64,000 bases of DNA from Spirosoma sordidisoli (GCF_004138325.1 NZ_SBLB01000002.1:496001-560000); one strand, 5' to 3'. Shown: positions 46,600 to 55,623, numbered from the stretch's first letter. The notes: generated by a model from the letters alone, not told the origin. A program made the numbers and translations.

Positions 46600-46998
46600 C
46601 TAGGGCTCGACCAGAGTGGTGTCAAAATCGACCGGGTTGTCGAGGGTTCGGTGAATGGGGCAGCGGTCTGCCATTTCCAGAAGCCGGGCCCGCTGGCTGT
46701 CATCCAGGTTACCGGTTAAGACCAGTTTTGTGGCAAATAACGAACGGCTCGTTTCGGGGTCGAAGGTATAGGTCATGTGAGCCACGATGGTATCGAGGGG
46801 CCAGCCTTTCCGATCCGCATACATCCGTAGCGTAATGACGGTGCAGGAGGCCAGCGAACCGGCCAGTAGTTCGCCCGGCCGCATACCCCGGTCTTGCCCG
46901 CCCACATCGGCAGGCTCATCAACAATAATAACCTGCGACCCGGTCGACAGGTGCGTCTCGTAGGGGGTTCGCTCAATGCGGGCGGTGATCGTTGCCAT
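46600..46998 (-). CDS. OsmC-family peroxiredoxin-like protein
   Basis: This 132-residue protein has the two conserved cysteines of the OsmC/Ohr fold, C52 in LAGSLASCTVITLRM and C113 in MADRCPIHRTL. These reduce organic or inorganic hydroperoxides by a thiol mechanism. The region PADVGGQDRGMRPGELL is typical of the YhfA-like OsmC group. It lies 3 bp after the pyrE stop, so the two genes are almost certainly co-transcribed. Confidence 0.9.
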   Translation of the reverse strand: MATITARIERTPYETHLSTGSQVIIVDEPADVGGQDRGMRPGELLAGSLASCTVITLRMYADRKGWPLDTIVAHMTYTFDPETSRSLFATKLVLTGNLDDSQRARLLEMADRCPIHRTLDNPVDFDTTLVEP

Positions 46999-47001
46999 AG
47001 C

Positions 47002-47640
47002 TTACAGGCCCCACTCGGCCGGATTTTGGCGCCAGGCTGCCAGGGAGGTCATGGCATCGGCTGTGATGTAGTTCATCGCCTGGGCTTCGGCAAGAAGCGC
47101 ATCGTAGGTACTCAGGCACACCAACGACACGTTCCGATCCTGGAAGTTCTGATCGGCTACGGGAAATCCGTAGGTAAAGATGGCTGCCATCCCCAGCACG
47201 TCGGCCCCGTTTGCCCGGAGGGCATCAACCACCTTGAGTGAGCTGCCTCCGGTAGAGATCAAATCTTCGATGACAACGACCCGCTGACCGGCCTCCAGCC
47301 GTCCTTCGATCTGTTTTCCCATCCCGTGGGCTTTAGGTTCGGGCCGAACGTAGCAATAGGGAAGGTCGAGCGCATCGGCTACCAGGGCGCCCTGTGGGAT
47401 GCCCGCCGTGGCCACACCCGCAATGACTTCAGCGGTGGGGAAGTGCTGACGGATGGCCTCGGCCAGGGCCTGCTTGAGGTAGGTTCGAACTTCGGGATAC
47501 GCCAGGGTAACCCGATTGTCGCAGTAAATAGGTGATAACCAGCCCGAACTCCATCGAAACGGGGCATCGGGCTGCAACCGAACGGCCTGTACGGTGAGTA
47601 ACTGACGGGCAACGGTTTGAGAAATGGTTGTTGTTGTCAC
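47002..47640 (-). CDS. pyrE: Orotate phosphoribosyltransferase
   Basis: This 212-residue enzyme forms OMP from orotate and PRPP in pyrimidine synthesis. A GTG start at 47640 is chosen because the -7 box at 47665-47672 overlaps the more upstream ATG at 47667, which would leave no room for transcription start. Motifs are FRWSSGWLSPIYCDNR near 30, VIAGVATAGIPQGALVAD (part) near 75, YVRPEPKAHGMGKQIEG (part) near 100, and the PRPP loop VVVIEDLISTGGSSL near 125. It is the first gene of a pyrE-osmC pair. Confidence 0.94.
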   Translation of the reverse strand: MTTTTISQTVARQLLTVQAVRLQPDAPFRWSSGWLSPIYCDNRVTLAYPEVRTYLKQALAEAIRQHFPTAEVIAGVATAGIPQGALVADALDLPYCYVRPEPKAHGMGKQIEGRLEAGQRVVVIEDLISTGGSSLKVVDALRANGADVLGMAAIFTYGFPVADQNFQDRNVSLVCLSTYDALLAEAQAMNYITADAMTSLAAWRQNPAEWGL

Positions 47641-47664
47641 AGGATTGCAGAAAAATAACTCGGT

Positions 47665-47672
47665 CAAAAGTA
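47665..47672 (-). promoter_or_regulatory. Bacteroidota -7 box TACTTTTG upstream of pyrE
   Basis: On the minus strand the box TACTTTTG lies 24 bp before the GTG at 47640 and helps decide that start. Confidence 0.5.
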
Positions 47673-47827
47673 AGAAATGACCTGTGTTCTTCTTTCATTT
47701 TTTCGACGGCCTGGCCGATAAATAAAATTATTTGTAACTGATGAATTAGTACTTCCAAAAACAGGGTAGCCATCAGACTATCTTGTTACCTTAAGCGGCT
47801 CTTTTGCCTTCCTCTCTTCAATCAGCT

Positions 47828-49762
47828 ATGACGAACGTGGCCCCCAACCTACCACCCGATCCGCTACTGGAACGCGTGATGGAGACGTCGCTCGACGCTA
47901 TCGTGCTGTGTCAGGCCATTCGGAACCAGGCTGGCTTGATCACCGACTTTCAGGTTATCAGATGTAACGACCGGGCGTCTGTAATGACCGGCATTCCGCG
48001 GGCCACGATGCTTTCGGTATCCATGGTTACCCTCGACCCCGATTGCTTTCGGAGTGGTATTTTCGACACTTACAGGCAGGTTGTTGACACCGGATTGCCG
48101 GCCTATGTTATTCATCATTTTGCGGGTCCCGATATCTGGATGGCTCAATCGCTGGCCCGTTTCGATGATGGCGTGCTGGGCTCCTGGTCTGACATCACGG
48201 CGCTCAAAGAGGCCGAACAGGCCCGGCAACAGGAAACCGAACTGTTGCAGGCCATTCTGGACCACACCCAAACCGGGATTGCCGTCATGCAGTCGGTTCG
48301 GAATGAGTGCGGCCAGGTTATTGATTTCCGGTTTACTCACCTCAATCCAGACGCGGAACGAATTACCCAGCGTCGTCGCGGAGACCTGATCGGGCAGCGG
48401 TATTCAGTAGCCTGGCCCGAAGCGCGTACCAACGGCGTACTGGGCTGGCATATCCGGGTCGCCCAAACGGGTGAACCCGCTAAAATCAACGGCGTCCCCA
48501 TAACGGTCGGGCCCTATACCGGCTGGTACAACATCCGCATCCGCCCTTTTAACGACGGAGTCATTGCCACCTTTGTCGACGTTACAGCCCTGAAGAAAGC
48601 CGAACTGGCTACGCAGCAGCAGACCGATCTGCTGCGTTCGGTGCTCGACAGTTCATCGAACGCGATCATTGCCTTCAGCGCGGTTCGGGACGTTATGAGC
48701 GGGGCGGTTATCGATTTTCGGTACGTGGCGCATAACGAAGCCAACCGCCGGAACACGAACCGGTCGGACGAAGACATTCTTGGGCATACGATGCTGGAGT
48801 TTTTCCCTGATATGCGGCAGATGGGTCTCTTCGACCGATTTGTTGAGGTGGTCATGTCGGGCGAAGGCGTACAGTTCGAGCAGGAGTTTAGGGCGGGTGG
48901 CTGGCAGGGCTGGTATGAACTTTCGGCCCGCAAGTGGGGAGATGGTATCGTGCTGACGCTGGTCGATATTACCGGTAGTAAAGGGAATCTGCAAAAAATG
49001 GAGCAGACAAATCGCGACCTGCGTCATGCCAACGACAACCTCCGGCAGTTTGCCCACGTGGCCAGTCACGATCTGCAGGAGCCTTTGCGTAAAATTCTGG
49101 CTTTCAGCGATATGCTTCAGCTTAAATTTGGCGAGGCCCTGACCGAAGAAGGTCATGAAATGATTGGCCGGATGCAGTCGGCGGCCCGTCGGATGTCGAT
49201 CCTGATCAAAGACGTGCTGGCCTATTCCCGCATCAGCACCCACCGGGAAGTATTTCAGCCAGTGTCGCTGACTGAGGTGATGGCTGATCTCGGGCAGGAG
49301 TTACAGCAGCAGCTGGTCCGGCACAATGCCCGTTTGCAGATAGACAGCCTCCCTACGGTATGGGGTGACCGCTCGCAGCTTCGGCAGCTGTTCGACAACC
49401 TGTTGACCAACGCGTTGAAATTCAGGTCGGCCGATCGGCAGCTGGTAGTGCACATGAACCATCAAACCGTTTCGGGGCCGCAGCTACCGGAGGGCCTCGA
49501 TCCGGAGGTGACTTACTATGAGATCAGCTTCAGCGATAACGGCATCGGTTTCGAGGAGCGATATGCCGACCGTATTTTTCAGGTGTTCCAGCGACTGCAT
49601 GCCCGACAGTCGTATGAGGGTACGGGCGTCGGCTTAGCCATCTGCAAGCGGGTAGTCGAAAACCACCGGGGGGCCATCACGGCGCTTGGCAAGCCGGGCG
49701 AAGGAGCCACGTTCCGGATTTATCTGCCTCAGCAGCAACAGCCGCCATCGCCCCAGGGGTGA
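47828..49762 (+). CDS. PAS-domain sensor histidine kinase
   Basis: The protein has 644 residues; the ATG at 47828 is preferred over an upstream in-frame TTG. Three PAS-like repeats cover about 15-140, 145-265 and 270-390; each begins with a similar strand (LDAIVLCQAIRN, TGIAVMQSVRN, NAIIAFSAVRD). A short coiled coil joins them to the HisKA domain with the phospho-acceptor histidine in FAHVASHDLQEPLRKIL near 412. The ATPase domain shows NLLTNALKFR, SDNGIGF and GTGVGLAICKRVVE. There are no transmembrane helices, so it is a cytoplasmic sensor. The closest receiver protein is at 44661-45149, but pairing is not shown. Confidence 0.92.
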   Translation: MTNVAPNLPPDPLLERVMETSLDAIVLCQAIRNQAGLITDFQVIRCNDRASVMTGIPRATMLSVSMVTLDPDCFRSGIFDTYRQVVDTGLPAYVIHHFAGPDIWMAQSLARFDDGVLGSWSDITALKEAEQARQQETELLQAILDHTQTGIAVMQSVRNECGQVIDFRFTHLNPDAERITQRRRGDLIGQRYSVAWPEARTNGVLGWHIRVAQTGEPAKINGVPITVGPYTGWYNIRIRPFNDGVIATFVDVTALKKAELATQQQTDLLRSVLDSSSNAIIAFSAVRDVMSGAVIDFRYVAHNEANRRNTNRSDEDILGHTMLEFFPDMRQMGLFDRFVEVVMSGEGVQFEQEFRAGGWQGWYELSARKWGDGIVLTLVDITGSKGNLQKMEQTNRDLRHANDNLRQFAHVASHDLQEPLRKILAFSDMLQLKFGEALTEEGHEMIGRMQSAARRMSILIKDVLAYSRISTHREVFQPVSLTEVMADLGQELQQQLVRHNARLQIDSLPTVWGDRSQLRQLFDNLLTNALKFRSADRQLVVHMNHQTVSGPQLPEGLDPEVTYYEISFSDNGIGFEERYADRIFQVFQRLHARQSYEGTGVGLAICKRVVENHRGAITALGKPGEGATFRIYLPQQQQPPSPQG

Positions 49763-49767
49763 CGGCC

Positions 49768-51045
49768 TTACTCGTCGTTCAACTGCACTTTTACCGTATC
49801 GATCCGGGTGCCGTCCATCGAGATAATGGTGAAGGAAAAGGGCGCGTACCGGATGACATCGCCAACGTGGGGCAAGTCCTCGTTAGTGGCCAGAATCAGG
49901 CCGCCGAGGGTGTCGTAATCGCCTTCCGGAATGGACCAGCCGTACTTCTCGTTCAGGTCGTCAATCTCATGGCGGGCACTCAGCAGCCAGGTGGTTTCGT
50001 CGAGTTGCCGTTCTGTCCAGTCTTCGTTGGTATCATATTCATCCTGGATCTCGCCGAAGATCTGCTCCACCATATCTTCTACACTGACGATACCGGCTGT
50101 GCCACCAAATTCATCAACGACCAGCGCCAGGCTTTTCCGCTCCGACAAAAACCGCAACAGCAGATCCTGAGCCGGCATGGTTTCTGGTACGGTAATGATC
50201 GGGGTAATAATTTCTTCGACCGTAGCTGGCTTACGGAACAGCGCCAGCGCATGGCAGTAGCCAATTACATCGTCGATAGTATCGCGATAAACTACAATTT
50301 TGGAGTGGCCACTTTCCTGAAACGCCTGCCGGAGATCATCGACCGAGTCATCGACTGCCACAGCGGTGATCTCGGTTCGGGGCACGAGGCAGTCGCGAAC
50401 GCGCACGTCCCGAAATTCAATGGCGTTGTTGAAGATCCGGGTGTCGACTTCCACATCTTCGGGGGTATCCGCTTTCTGGTTCAGCTGTTGCAGATAATGG
50501 TTCAGGTCCGTCAGTCCGAAGACCGGGCGAATTTCGGGATTCCGTTTGCGGAAGACGTACCGGATAAAGAAACGCGCCAGGCCGACCAGCACGCGAACAA
50601 CCGGCGCGATTGCCTGATAGATGATCCAGAGCGGCACCGCCAGCCACTCCAGAAAGCGGTCCGGATGAATGAGGGCCAGGCTCTTGGGCAGGTAATCGGC
50701 AAGGGGTAAAAAGACGATCGTCAGCAGCAGCGTTTCGAGCGCAATGAGCAGAAACGCATTGTCGTAGGCGTCGGGAAGCAACGCCATCAGCAGGGGATTC
50801 AGAAACGTAACCCCTAGTACTGCGTAGAGCACCAGAAACAGCGTGTTACCCGTCAGGGTGGTGCCGACGAAAAGAATAGGATTTTTAAGAAAGCCCGATA
50901 CCAGTTTCTCGCCGAGTGGTCCCTGCTTGCTGTGCAGCTCGAAGTAGAGCCGGTTTACGGATACATAGGCCATTTCGACGGCCGAAAAAAAGCCAGCCAG
51001 CACAAGCGCCAGCAAGGCGCCAAAAAGCAGTGCGTACGATTCCAT
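49768..51045 (-). CDS. CorC/HlyC-type transporter-associated protein with CBS domains
   Basis: The protein has 425 residues; the start is the ATG giving MESYALLFGALLALVLAGFF (part). An N-terminal DUF21 membrane domain with about four helices (FSAVEMAYVSVNR, GNTLFLVLYAVLGV) is followed by two CBS domains (about 205-320; LVPRTEITAVAVDDS and LALVVDEFGGTAGIVSVEDM (part)) and a C-terminal CorC_HlyC domain (about 340-420; GDYDTLGGLIL). This is the layout of the family annotated as hemolysin or CNNM-like magnesium/cobalt transport proteins. Transport of Mg2+ or Co2+ is inferred from the family. It is the last gene of the ccm cluster direction, 65 bp after the small membrane protein. Confidence 0.9.
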   Translation of the reverse strand: MESYALLFGALLALVLAGFFSAVEMAYVSVNRLYFELHSKQGPLGEKLVSGFLKNPILFVGTTLTGNTLFLVLYAVLGVTFLNPLLMALLPDAYDNAFLLIALETLLLTIVFLPLADYLPKSLALIHPDRFLEWLAVPLWIIYQAIAPVVRVLVGLARFFIRYVFRKRNPEIRPVFGLTDLNHYLQQLNQKADTPEDVEVDTRIFNNAIEFRDVRVRDCLVPRTEITAVAVDDSVDDLRQAFQESGHSKIVVYRDTIDDVIGYCHALALFRKPATVEEIITPIITVPETMPAQDLLLRFLSERKSLALVVDEFGGTAGIVSVEDMVEQIFGEIQDEYDTNEDWTERQLDETTWLLSARHEIDDLNEKYGWSIPEGDYDTLGGLILATNEDLPHVGDVIRYAPFSFTIISMDGTRIDTVKVQLNDE

Positions 51046-51110
51046 AGTAATCTGTTCTCTGTGCGTCGTAATAGGTTGGGCAGGGGCGCCCAAACACAAC
51101 AAACAGAAGG

Positions 51111-51344
51111 CTATTTCTTCTTCTTTTTTCGGGTTTCTACCATCTGTTTGATGGTAGGGGAGACCGCTTTCTCCCGGTCGAGCCGGCGGTTCTTGGTAAA
51201 CTGAAAGGCAAGCAGACAGCCCAGAAAGAGCATCAGCAACCAGTAGCTTTCGGCAAACGAGGTGCGCATGTACTCGGCAATCCAGATAATGAGGAAGCCG
51301 GCTCCGGCTGCTAAAATAAGAATCTCAGAGAGTTTAAGCTTCAT
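51111..51344 (-). CDS. Small two-helix membrane protein
   Basis: This 77-residue protein has two hydrophobic segments (EILILAAGAGFLIIWIAEYM (part) and YWLLMLFLGCLLAFQF) and a very basic C-terminal tail that ends in five lysines after VETRKKKKK. It starts 1 bp after the CcmF stop, so it is co-transcribed with the cytochrome c maturation genes. I recognise no family. Its position suggests a link to cytochrome c maturation, but it could instead go with the CorC-like protein. Confidence 0.7.
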   Translation of the reverse strand: MKLKLSEILILAAGAGFLIIWIAEYMRTSFAESYWLLMLFLGCLLAFQFTKNRRLDREKAVSPTIKQMVETRKKKKK

Positions 51345-51345
51345 A

Positions 51346-54009
51346 TCAGGCCACCTTACGCTGCATTTTGCCAGCCTCCCGGTAACGCCGAACCGTAGAG
51401 ATCAGGAAACCTAGTACCACGACCAGCGTACCGATCCAGAGTACGTTGATCAGCGGTTTTTCGAAGGCTTTCATCACAATATAATCGCGCTGGGTGCGAT
51501 TGACGGCGAAGGTAAACTTACCCGTCCGCGGATCGATCTCGTTCAGCTGAATCCGTACGCCCAGCTCGTCGCTGGTTTCGGCCCGACGGCCAACCATGCG
51601 ATCTTTGATAATGAATGCGGGGCTCAGGATCTGCTCTCCGTTTTTGCTCAGCACCCGCACCCGTGCCCGTACAGCCGCGTCGTTGGGACCGATATCCATT
51701 CCTTCTACGTCGGTCGTCCGGACAACGTCGTCCAGTATAGCCACGTAGTCATTCAGAAAGAACGTGTCTTTGATCGCTACGCTGTAGGTTTCTGTTTTCT
51801 CCCACTTGTTGTCGGCCGTTGGGTCCGGTACCGAGTTTACGTAGGTGTAGATATCGCGGTCGGCTTCGTGGCGGGTGTCCGGCGAGGCCAGCAGTCCCAT
51901 CCGTTCGTTCACCTGCGCGCGCGGGTACAGGCTGAATACCTTGCCGTTTGGCTCCCGGTATTCAACCTGGTAATACGTGTTCTCGGGGTAGAGGGCCAGC
52001 GTGTCACCCCGCTTGTAATACACTTTCCCGTTCTGCTCGATGTCGCGCTGGGCAATACCCCGGAAGTCGCCTTCGATGACCGTCACATCCCGGCGCGGGA
52101 TATAGCCGGGCACGTCGCGGGCCTCGATGTACTGGCCGCGGTAGGTTAGCTGGTAGGGACCCATGCGCTCGGGCTGATTGAGCCAGAGCAGCGTATTTTC
52201 CTTGTTTTCTTTGTTATCGTTCTTAGTGAACACATCCTGTTTCGAGATCAGCAGCCCCGAGGTGTTCAGCGAAATCACCTTTGAGAAGCCAGCCGAGTAC
52301 AGAATCCCGATCAGCATAAGCGCCATACCGATGTGCGCTATGGCACCACCCGACAGCCGGTAATTGCCCCGGATTACACCCAGCAATACGGTACCATTGG
52401 TCATCAGGGCAAAGACCGAGGCTACCAGCAGCGCCATATACACCGGATTCTTGATCGAGCCAAACGCGATCAGGCCAGCGCTGATGAGCAGCGTCAGGAT
52501 AGCAGGGGTCATCAGCGCATCCCATTTCTTATTTTCTACTTTACGCCACCAGAGGTATTGACCAACCCCCGTCAGCAGCGCAATCACGACGAAAAACCAG
52601 ACCTGGAATTTGTTGTAGTGCGCAATCTGATCGGCAGGCAGGGCCAGGTTCGATACTTTACCGAACGACTCCATAATCTTGTTATAAACAGGAATCGACG
52701 TGGTCGCGATCACCTGAAAGGCCGACAGGCAAAGCACCGTAGCGCCGATGAAGAGCCAGAATTCTTTGGTATACACCGAGGCTTCTTTCTCGTCGCTCGG
52801 GATGTGTTTCCACTTCACCACCGCCAGTACGATAGCTAACACTACGAACGCCATCAGATACAGCAGCAGTTGCCCCGACAGGCCCAGATCCGTAAACGAG
52901 TGCACCGACGCATTGCCCAGTATACCGCTCCGGGTCAGGAACGTAGAATACAGGATGAGCAGAAAGGTCGTTATCGAGAGAATGATAGCTGTCTTGAGTC
53001 CGGTCGAGGAGCGCTTGGCGATCAGCATGGCGTGCAGGGCCGCTACCATCACCAGCCAGGGTACATAGACGGCGTTTTCGACGGGGTCCCAGTTCCAGTA
53101 GCCACCGAAGTTCAGGGTTTCGTAGGCCCAGTAGCCACCCATCATGATGCCAATACCCAGGATACCCGCTCCCAGCAGCGTCCAGGGCTGAGCGGGCCGA
53201 ATCCAGTTGTAGGGTTCGTTACGCCACAAGCCCGCAATGCAGTAGGCAAAAGGAATCAGCGTAAAAGCAAAGCCAAGGAAGAGGGTCGGCGGGTGAATCA
53301 CCATCCAGTAGTTCTGAAGCAGGGGATTCAGGCCGTTACCGTCTTTGGGTACAAAGGTGGGGTCGGCCGTAAAAATCGGCGCGTCGGGCATAGCCTCGCT
53401 CAGCAGCAGAAAGGGCGATGAACCGATTTTAAACGTATCGCCAAAAACAACGCCGAGGATCATCGAAGCCAGGAACGCCTGTACCAGCGCGAAGATGGTC
53501 ATCACCGGCGCTTCCCAGGTTTTGCCGCTGGTTCGGATCAGCATAGCCCCCAGCAGGGCATTCCAAAACAGCCAGAGCAGGAACGACCCTTCCTGACCTT
53601 CCCAGAAACAGGAGATCACGTACTGGAGGGGCAGCGCCCGCGACGAGTGACTCCAGGCGTAATGGTACTCGAAATAGTGATTGTTGATAATCCAGTACAG
53701 ACAAACGCCCACTCCCGTTACGGCCAGGCCATGGATGTAAAACGCCCACCGGGCCAGTCTCCGCCAGTCGTCGCGTGGGGCGGCTTCCGGGCTTGCGGTG
53801 GCCTTGTTCGATACGGCTCGTCGGCTGGTTTTGCCACCAAACGAGGCACCGCCCGCATAGGCTAGCTGGGGTTCTTCAACAACGACGGGCTGTGCCACCG
53901 CACGACGGCCCAGCGCCGATATGAAATAAGCCACCGTTGCTACCAGTGCCGTTACGAACGACAGGATAACAAAAAAATGGCCAAGTTGTCCGACTGTGGT
54001 ATGTATCAT
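51346..54009 (-). CDS. ccmF: Cytochrome c heme-lyase subunit CcmF/CcsA-type
   Basis: This 887-residue membrane protein ligates heme to apocytochromes c. It has about 14 hydrophobic helices. The tryptophan-rich heme-handling motif GYWNWDPVENAVYVPWL (part) is near 306, preceded by GGYWAYETLNFGG. The conserved histidines of the family are represented by FLLWLFWNALL, HPPTLFLGFAF and HIGMALMLIGILY. A soluble periplasmic segment (about 615-830) precedes a final helix. Proline- and alanine-rich sequence near residue 50-70 is a cytoplasmic loop. It is expected to work with CcmE, which supplies heme. Confidence 0.92.
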   Translation of the reverse strand: MIHTTVGQLGHFFVILSFVTALVATVAYFISALGRRAVAQPVVVEEPQLAYAGGASFGGKTSRRAVSNKATASPEAAPRDDWRRLARWAFYIHGLAVTGVGVCLYWIINNHYFEYHYAWSHSSRALPLQYVISCFWEGQEGSFLLWLFWNALLGAMLIRTSGKTWEAPVMTIFALVQAFLASMILGVVFGDTFKIGSSPFLLLSEAMPDAPIFTADPTFVPKDGNGLNPLLQNYWMVIHPPTLFLGFAFTLIPFAYCIAGLWRNEPYNWIRPAQPWTLLGAGILGIGIMMGGYWAYETLNFGGYWNWDPVENAVYVPWLVMVAALHAMLIAKRSSTGLKTAIILSITTFLLILYSTFLTRSGILGNASVHSFTDLGLSGQLLLYLMAFVVLAIVLAVVKWKHIPSDEKEASVYTKEFWLFIGATVLCLSAFQVIATTSIPVYNKIMESFGKVSNLALPADQIAHYNKFQVWFFVVIALLTGVGQYLWWRKVENKKWDALMTPAILTLLISAGLIAFGSIKNPVYMALLVASVFALMTNGTVLLGVIRGNYRLSGGAIAHIGMALMLIGILYSAGFSKVISLNTSGLLISKQDVFTKNDNKENKENTLLWLNQPERMGPYQLTYRGQYIEARDVPGYIPRRDVTVIEGDFRGIAQRDIEQNGKVYYKRGDTLALYPENTYYQVEYREPNGKVFSLYPRAQVNERMGLLASPDTRHEADRDIYTYVNSVPDPTADNKWEKTETYSVAIKDTFFLNDYVAILDDVVRTTDVEGMDIGPNDAAVRARVRVLSKNGEQILSPAFIIKDRMVGRRAETSDELGVRIQLNEIDPRTGKFTFAVNRTQRDYIVMKAFEKPLINVLWIGTLVVVLGFLISTVRRYREAGKMQRKVA

Positions 54010-54025
54010 GGATAATGGGCGAATG

Positions 54026-54069
54026 GCGCAGGCTTGGCTGAGAACAGCTTTTCTCAGTCAAGCCTGCGC
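54026..54069 (-). repeat. Long imperfect inverted repeat between ccmE and ccmF
   Basis: GCGCAGGCTTG and its complement, extended by GGCTGAGAA/TTCTCAGTC, form an 18-bp stem with one mismatch and a 6-base loop. It lies in the 65-bp spacer within the ccm operon and could act as an attenuator or RNA processing site. Confidence 0.7.
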
Positions 54070-54074
54070 TTACA

Positions 54075-54512
54075 TTATAATTTGGCTGTGGCTTCGTGTT
54101 CGGTGGTCTCCAGTTTACCGTCCTGGTATTTGGAGGGGCACTTGAGTAAAATCTTGTTACACTGAAAATGATTGCCCTGCATGGCGCCAATCACCACGAT
54201 CTGCTCTGAGCGATCGAAGTCCTGTGGTTTAGGACTGTTATAGACTACTTTCTGAGCCTGGTTATCGTTGTCGACCAGCGTGAACTCGAAGTGGTTGGGG
54301 TCAATGGCCGGATCGTACAGCATATCGACAATCTTTCCCTGCTCATTCTTCTTTACTTTACCGACTACGTGAATCAGCTTGTCGTCGCCATCCTGAGCGA
54401 GTTCAGTGGCTTGCTTGAAGGTAACGTATGAACTGGCATCGCCGGCGGTGGCAACGATAATGCCGATGGCCAGCGCAATGACTATAATACCGAAAATGTG
54501 AGAGAGTTTCAT
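54075..54512 (-). CDS. ccmE: Cytochrome c maturation chaperone CcmE, cysteine variant
   Basis: This 145-residue periplasmic heme chaperone has one N-terminal membrane helix (IFGIIVIALAIGIIVATAG). The OB-fold core has HVVGKVKKNEQGKIVDM and FEFTLVDNDNQAQKVVY. In E. coli CcmE heme is bound at a histidine in an HxxxY motif. Here the matching motif is CPSKY (C125 and Y129, after ILLK), the cysteine form known from some other bacteria and archaea. The tail is short and lacks a histidine tract. It lies between ccmD and ccmF in one operon. Confidence 0.9.
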   Translation of the reverse strand: MKLSHIFGIIVIALAIGIIVATAGDASSYVTFKQATELAQDGDDKLIHVVGKVKKNEQGKIVDMLYDPAIDPNHFEFTLVDNDNQAQKVVYNSPKPQDFDRSEQIVVIGAMQGNHFQCNKILLKCPSKYQDGKLETTEHEATAKL

Positions 54513-54565
54513 GGTCTACTGTGTGAATTCGTGTTGTACGGCTACGGATAATCTGGGGTACCTGT

Positions 54566-54832
54566 TCAGGACAGCGGAACGTCCGATTTTTTCAGGGCGG
54601 CTCCCCTGACGTCTTTTTCAAGCTGGCTCACCTGCCGGTCGAGCCGAATCAGGTACACGATGATGCCGGCAAATACAGCCGCAATAACGGCTACGACAAC
54701 CCATATTTTGCCGTCGGCCCGGAGTTGGTCGGCCATATCAACCCCGTCTGTGCCAGGTTGTTGGGCCATACTGAGTTGACTGAGTAAGAGCAGGGCTGCC
54801 AGCGGAAGTTTGGACAGAGTCAGTAATCGCAT
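54566..54832 (-). CDS. CcmD-like small membrane protein
   Basis: This 88-residue protein has a signal-like helix (LSKLPLAALLLLSQLSMAQQ (part)) and a second helix (IWVVVAVIAAVFAGIIVYLIRLDR (part WVVVAVIAAVFAGII)) followed by a short charged helix (DRQVSQLEKDVR). It matches the Bacteroidota CcmD family by size and by position between ccmC and ccmE. CcmD helps CcmC release heme-loaded CcmE. The ATG at 54832 is used because it begins the hydrophobic leader. Confidence 0.8.
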   Translation of the reverse strand: MRLLTLSKLPLAALLLLSQLSMAQQPGTDGVDMADQLRADGKIWVVVAVIAAVFAGIIVYLIRLDRQVSQLEKDVRGAALKKSDVPLS

Positions 54833-54900
54833 AGAATTTGTCGACAGATGTAAAATTAACGCAAAAATACACCAAATCATTCGGGTGTGAGCGTCAGGAT

Positions 54901-55560
54901 TTATTCCTCCAGCACCGCTTTAACCCGACGCAGGCGAACGCGCAGTTCCGTAATCCAGACACCCAGCAGGGTGAACCCGATTACCGCCGGGTAAAACACC
55001 ATCCGCATCTGGCTGTCCATGTCGTATTTACCGAAAGCCGGGTTACCGCCGTTGCCGGGGTGCAGCGAATCGGTCAGGCGGGGCACAACGAAAATCAGCG
55101 GCACGAACACGGCAAAGGCGAAGATGTTATAGACGGCCGAGATGCGCGCCCGGCGCTGCTCATCGTCGAACGAGCCCCGCAGAATCAGGTAGGCCAGGTA
55201 CATCAGCATACCGACGGCTACGCTGTTCAGTTTGGGATCATTGGGCCAGGGTTCGCCCCAGGTAAAATTGGCCCAGAGCGCGCCGGTCAGGCAACCCAGG
55301 AAACCGAACAGAATAGCGGTGTTGGCAAACTCGACCGCTACGCCATCATCGTCGAAGCGCCCATTACGCAGGTAGCGAATCGAATAAACGGCCGATGTCA
55401 GCAGCATGATAATCATGCCGAACCAGAGCGGTACGTGGAAGTAAACGTTCCGGATACTTTCGTTCAGGATCGGCTGTCGGGGCACCCCGCCGACCAGGCC
55501 CTGCAGAATAACATAGGTCAGAATCAGGACAGCAAGGCCTTTCCACCAATTTTTTTTCAT
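54901..55560 (-). CDS. ccmC: Heme exporter protein CcmC
   Basis: This 219-residue membrane protein attaches heme to CcmE. Six hydrophobic helices are visible. The family landmarks are RNVYFHVPLWFGMIIML near 53 (heme-ligand histidine) and the tryptophan-rich segment GALWANFTWGEPWPNDPKL (part) near 108, which is shorter than the E. coli WWD motif and typical of Bacteroidota. A second histidine occurs in SLHPGNGG. The chosen start gives MKKNWWKGLAVLILTYV. It lies between ccmB and ccmD. Confidence 0.92.
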   Translation of the reverse strand: MKKNWWKGLAVLILTYVILQGLVGGVPRQPILNESIRNVYFHVPLWFGMIIMLLTSAVYSIRYLRNGRFDDDGVAVEFANTAILFGFLGCLTGALWANFTWGEPWPNDPKLNSVAVGMLMYLAYLILRGSFDDEQRRARISAVYNIFAFAVFVPLIFVVPRLTDSLHPGNGGNPAFGKYDMDSQMRMVFYPAVIGFTLLGVWITELRVRLRRVKAVLEE

Positions 55561-55595
55561 AGTTTTTTCGTTTTCAGTCAAGGGCTTTCTGGATA

Positions 55596-55623
55596 CGGCT
55601 TTGGCCTGAACAGACCAAAGCCG
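55596..55623 (-). repeat. Inverted repeat between ccmB and ccmC
   Basis: CGGCTTTGG and CCAAAGCCG with a 10-base loop lie in the 86-bp spacer within the operon. There is no T-run, so a role in mRNA stability is possible. Confidence 0.6.
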
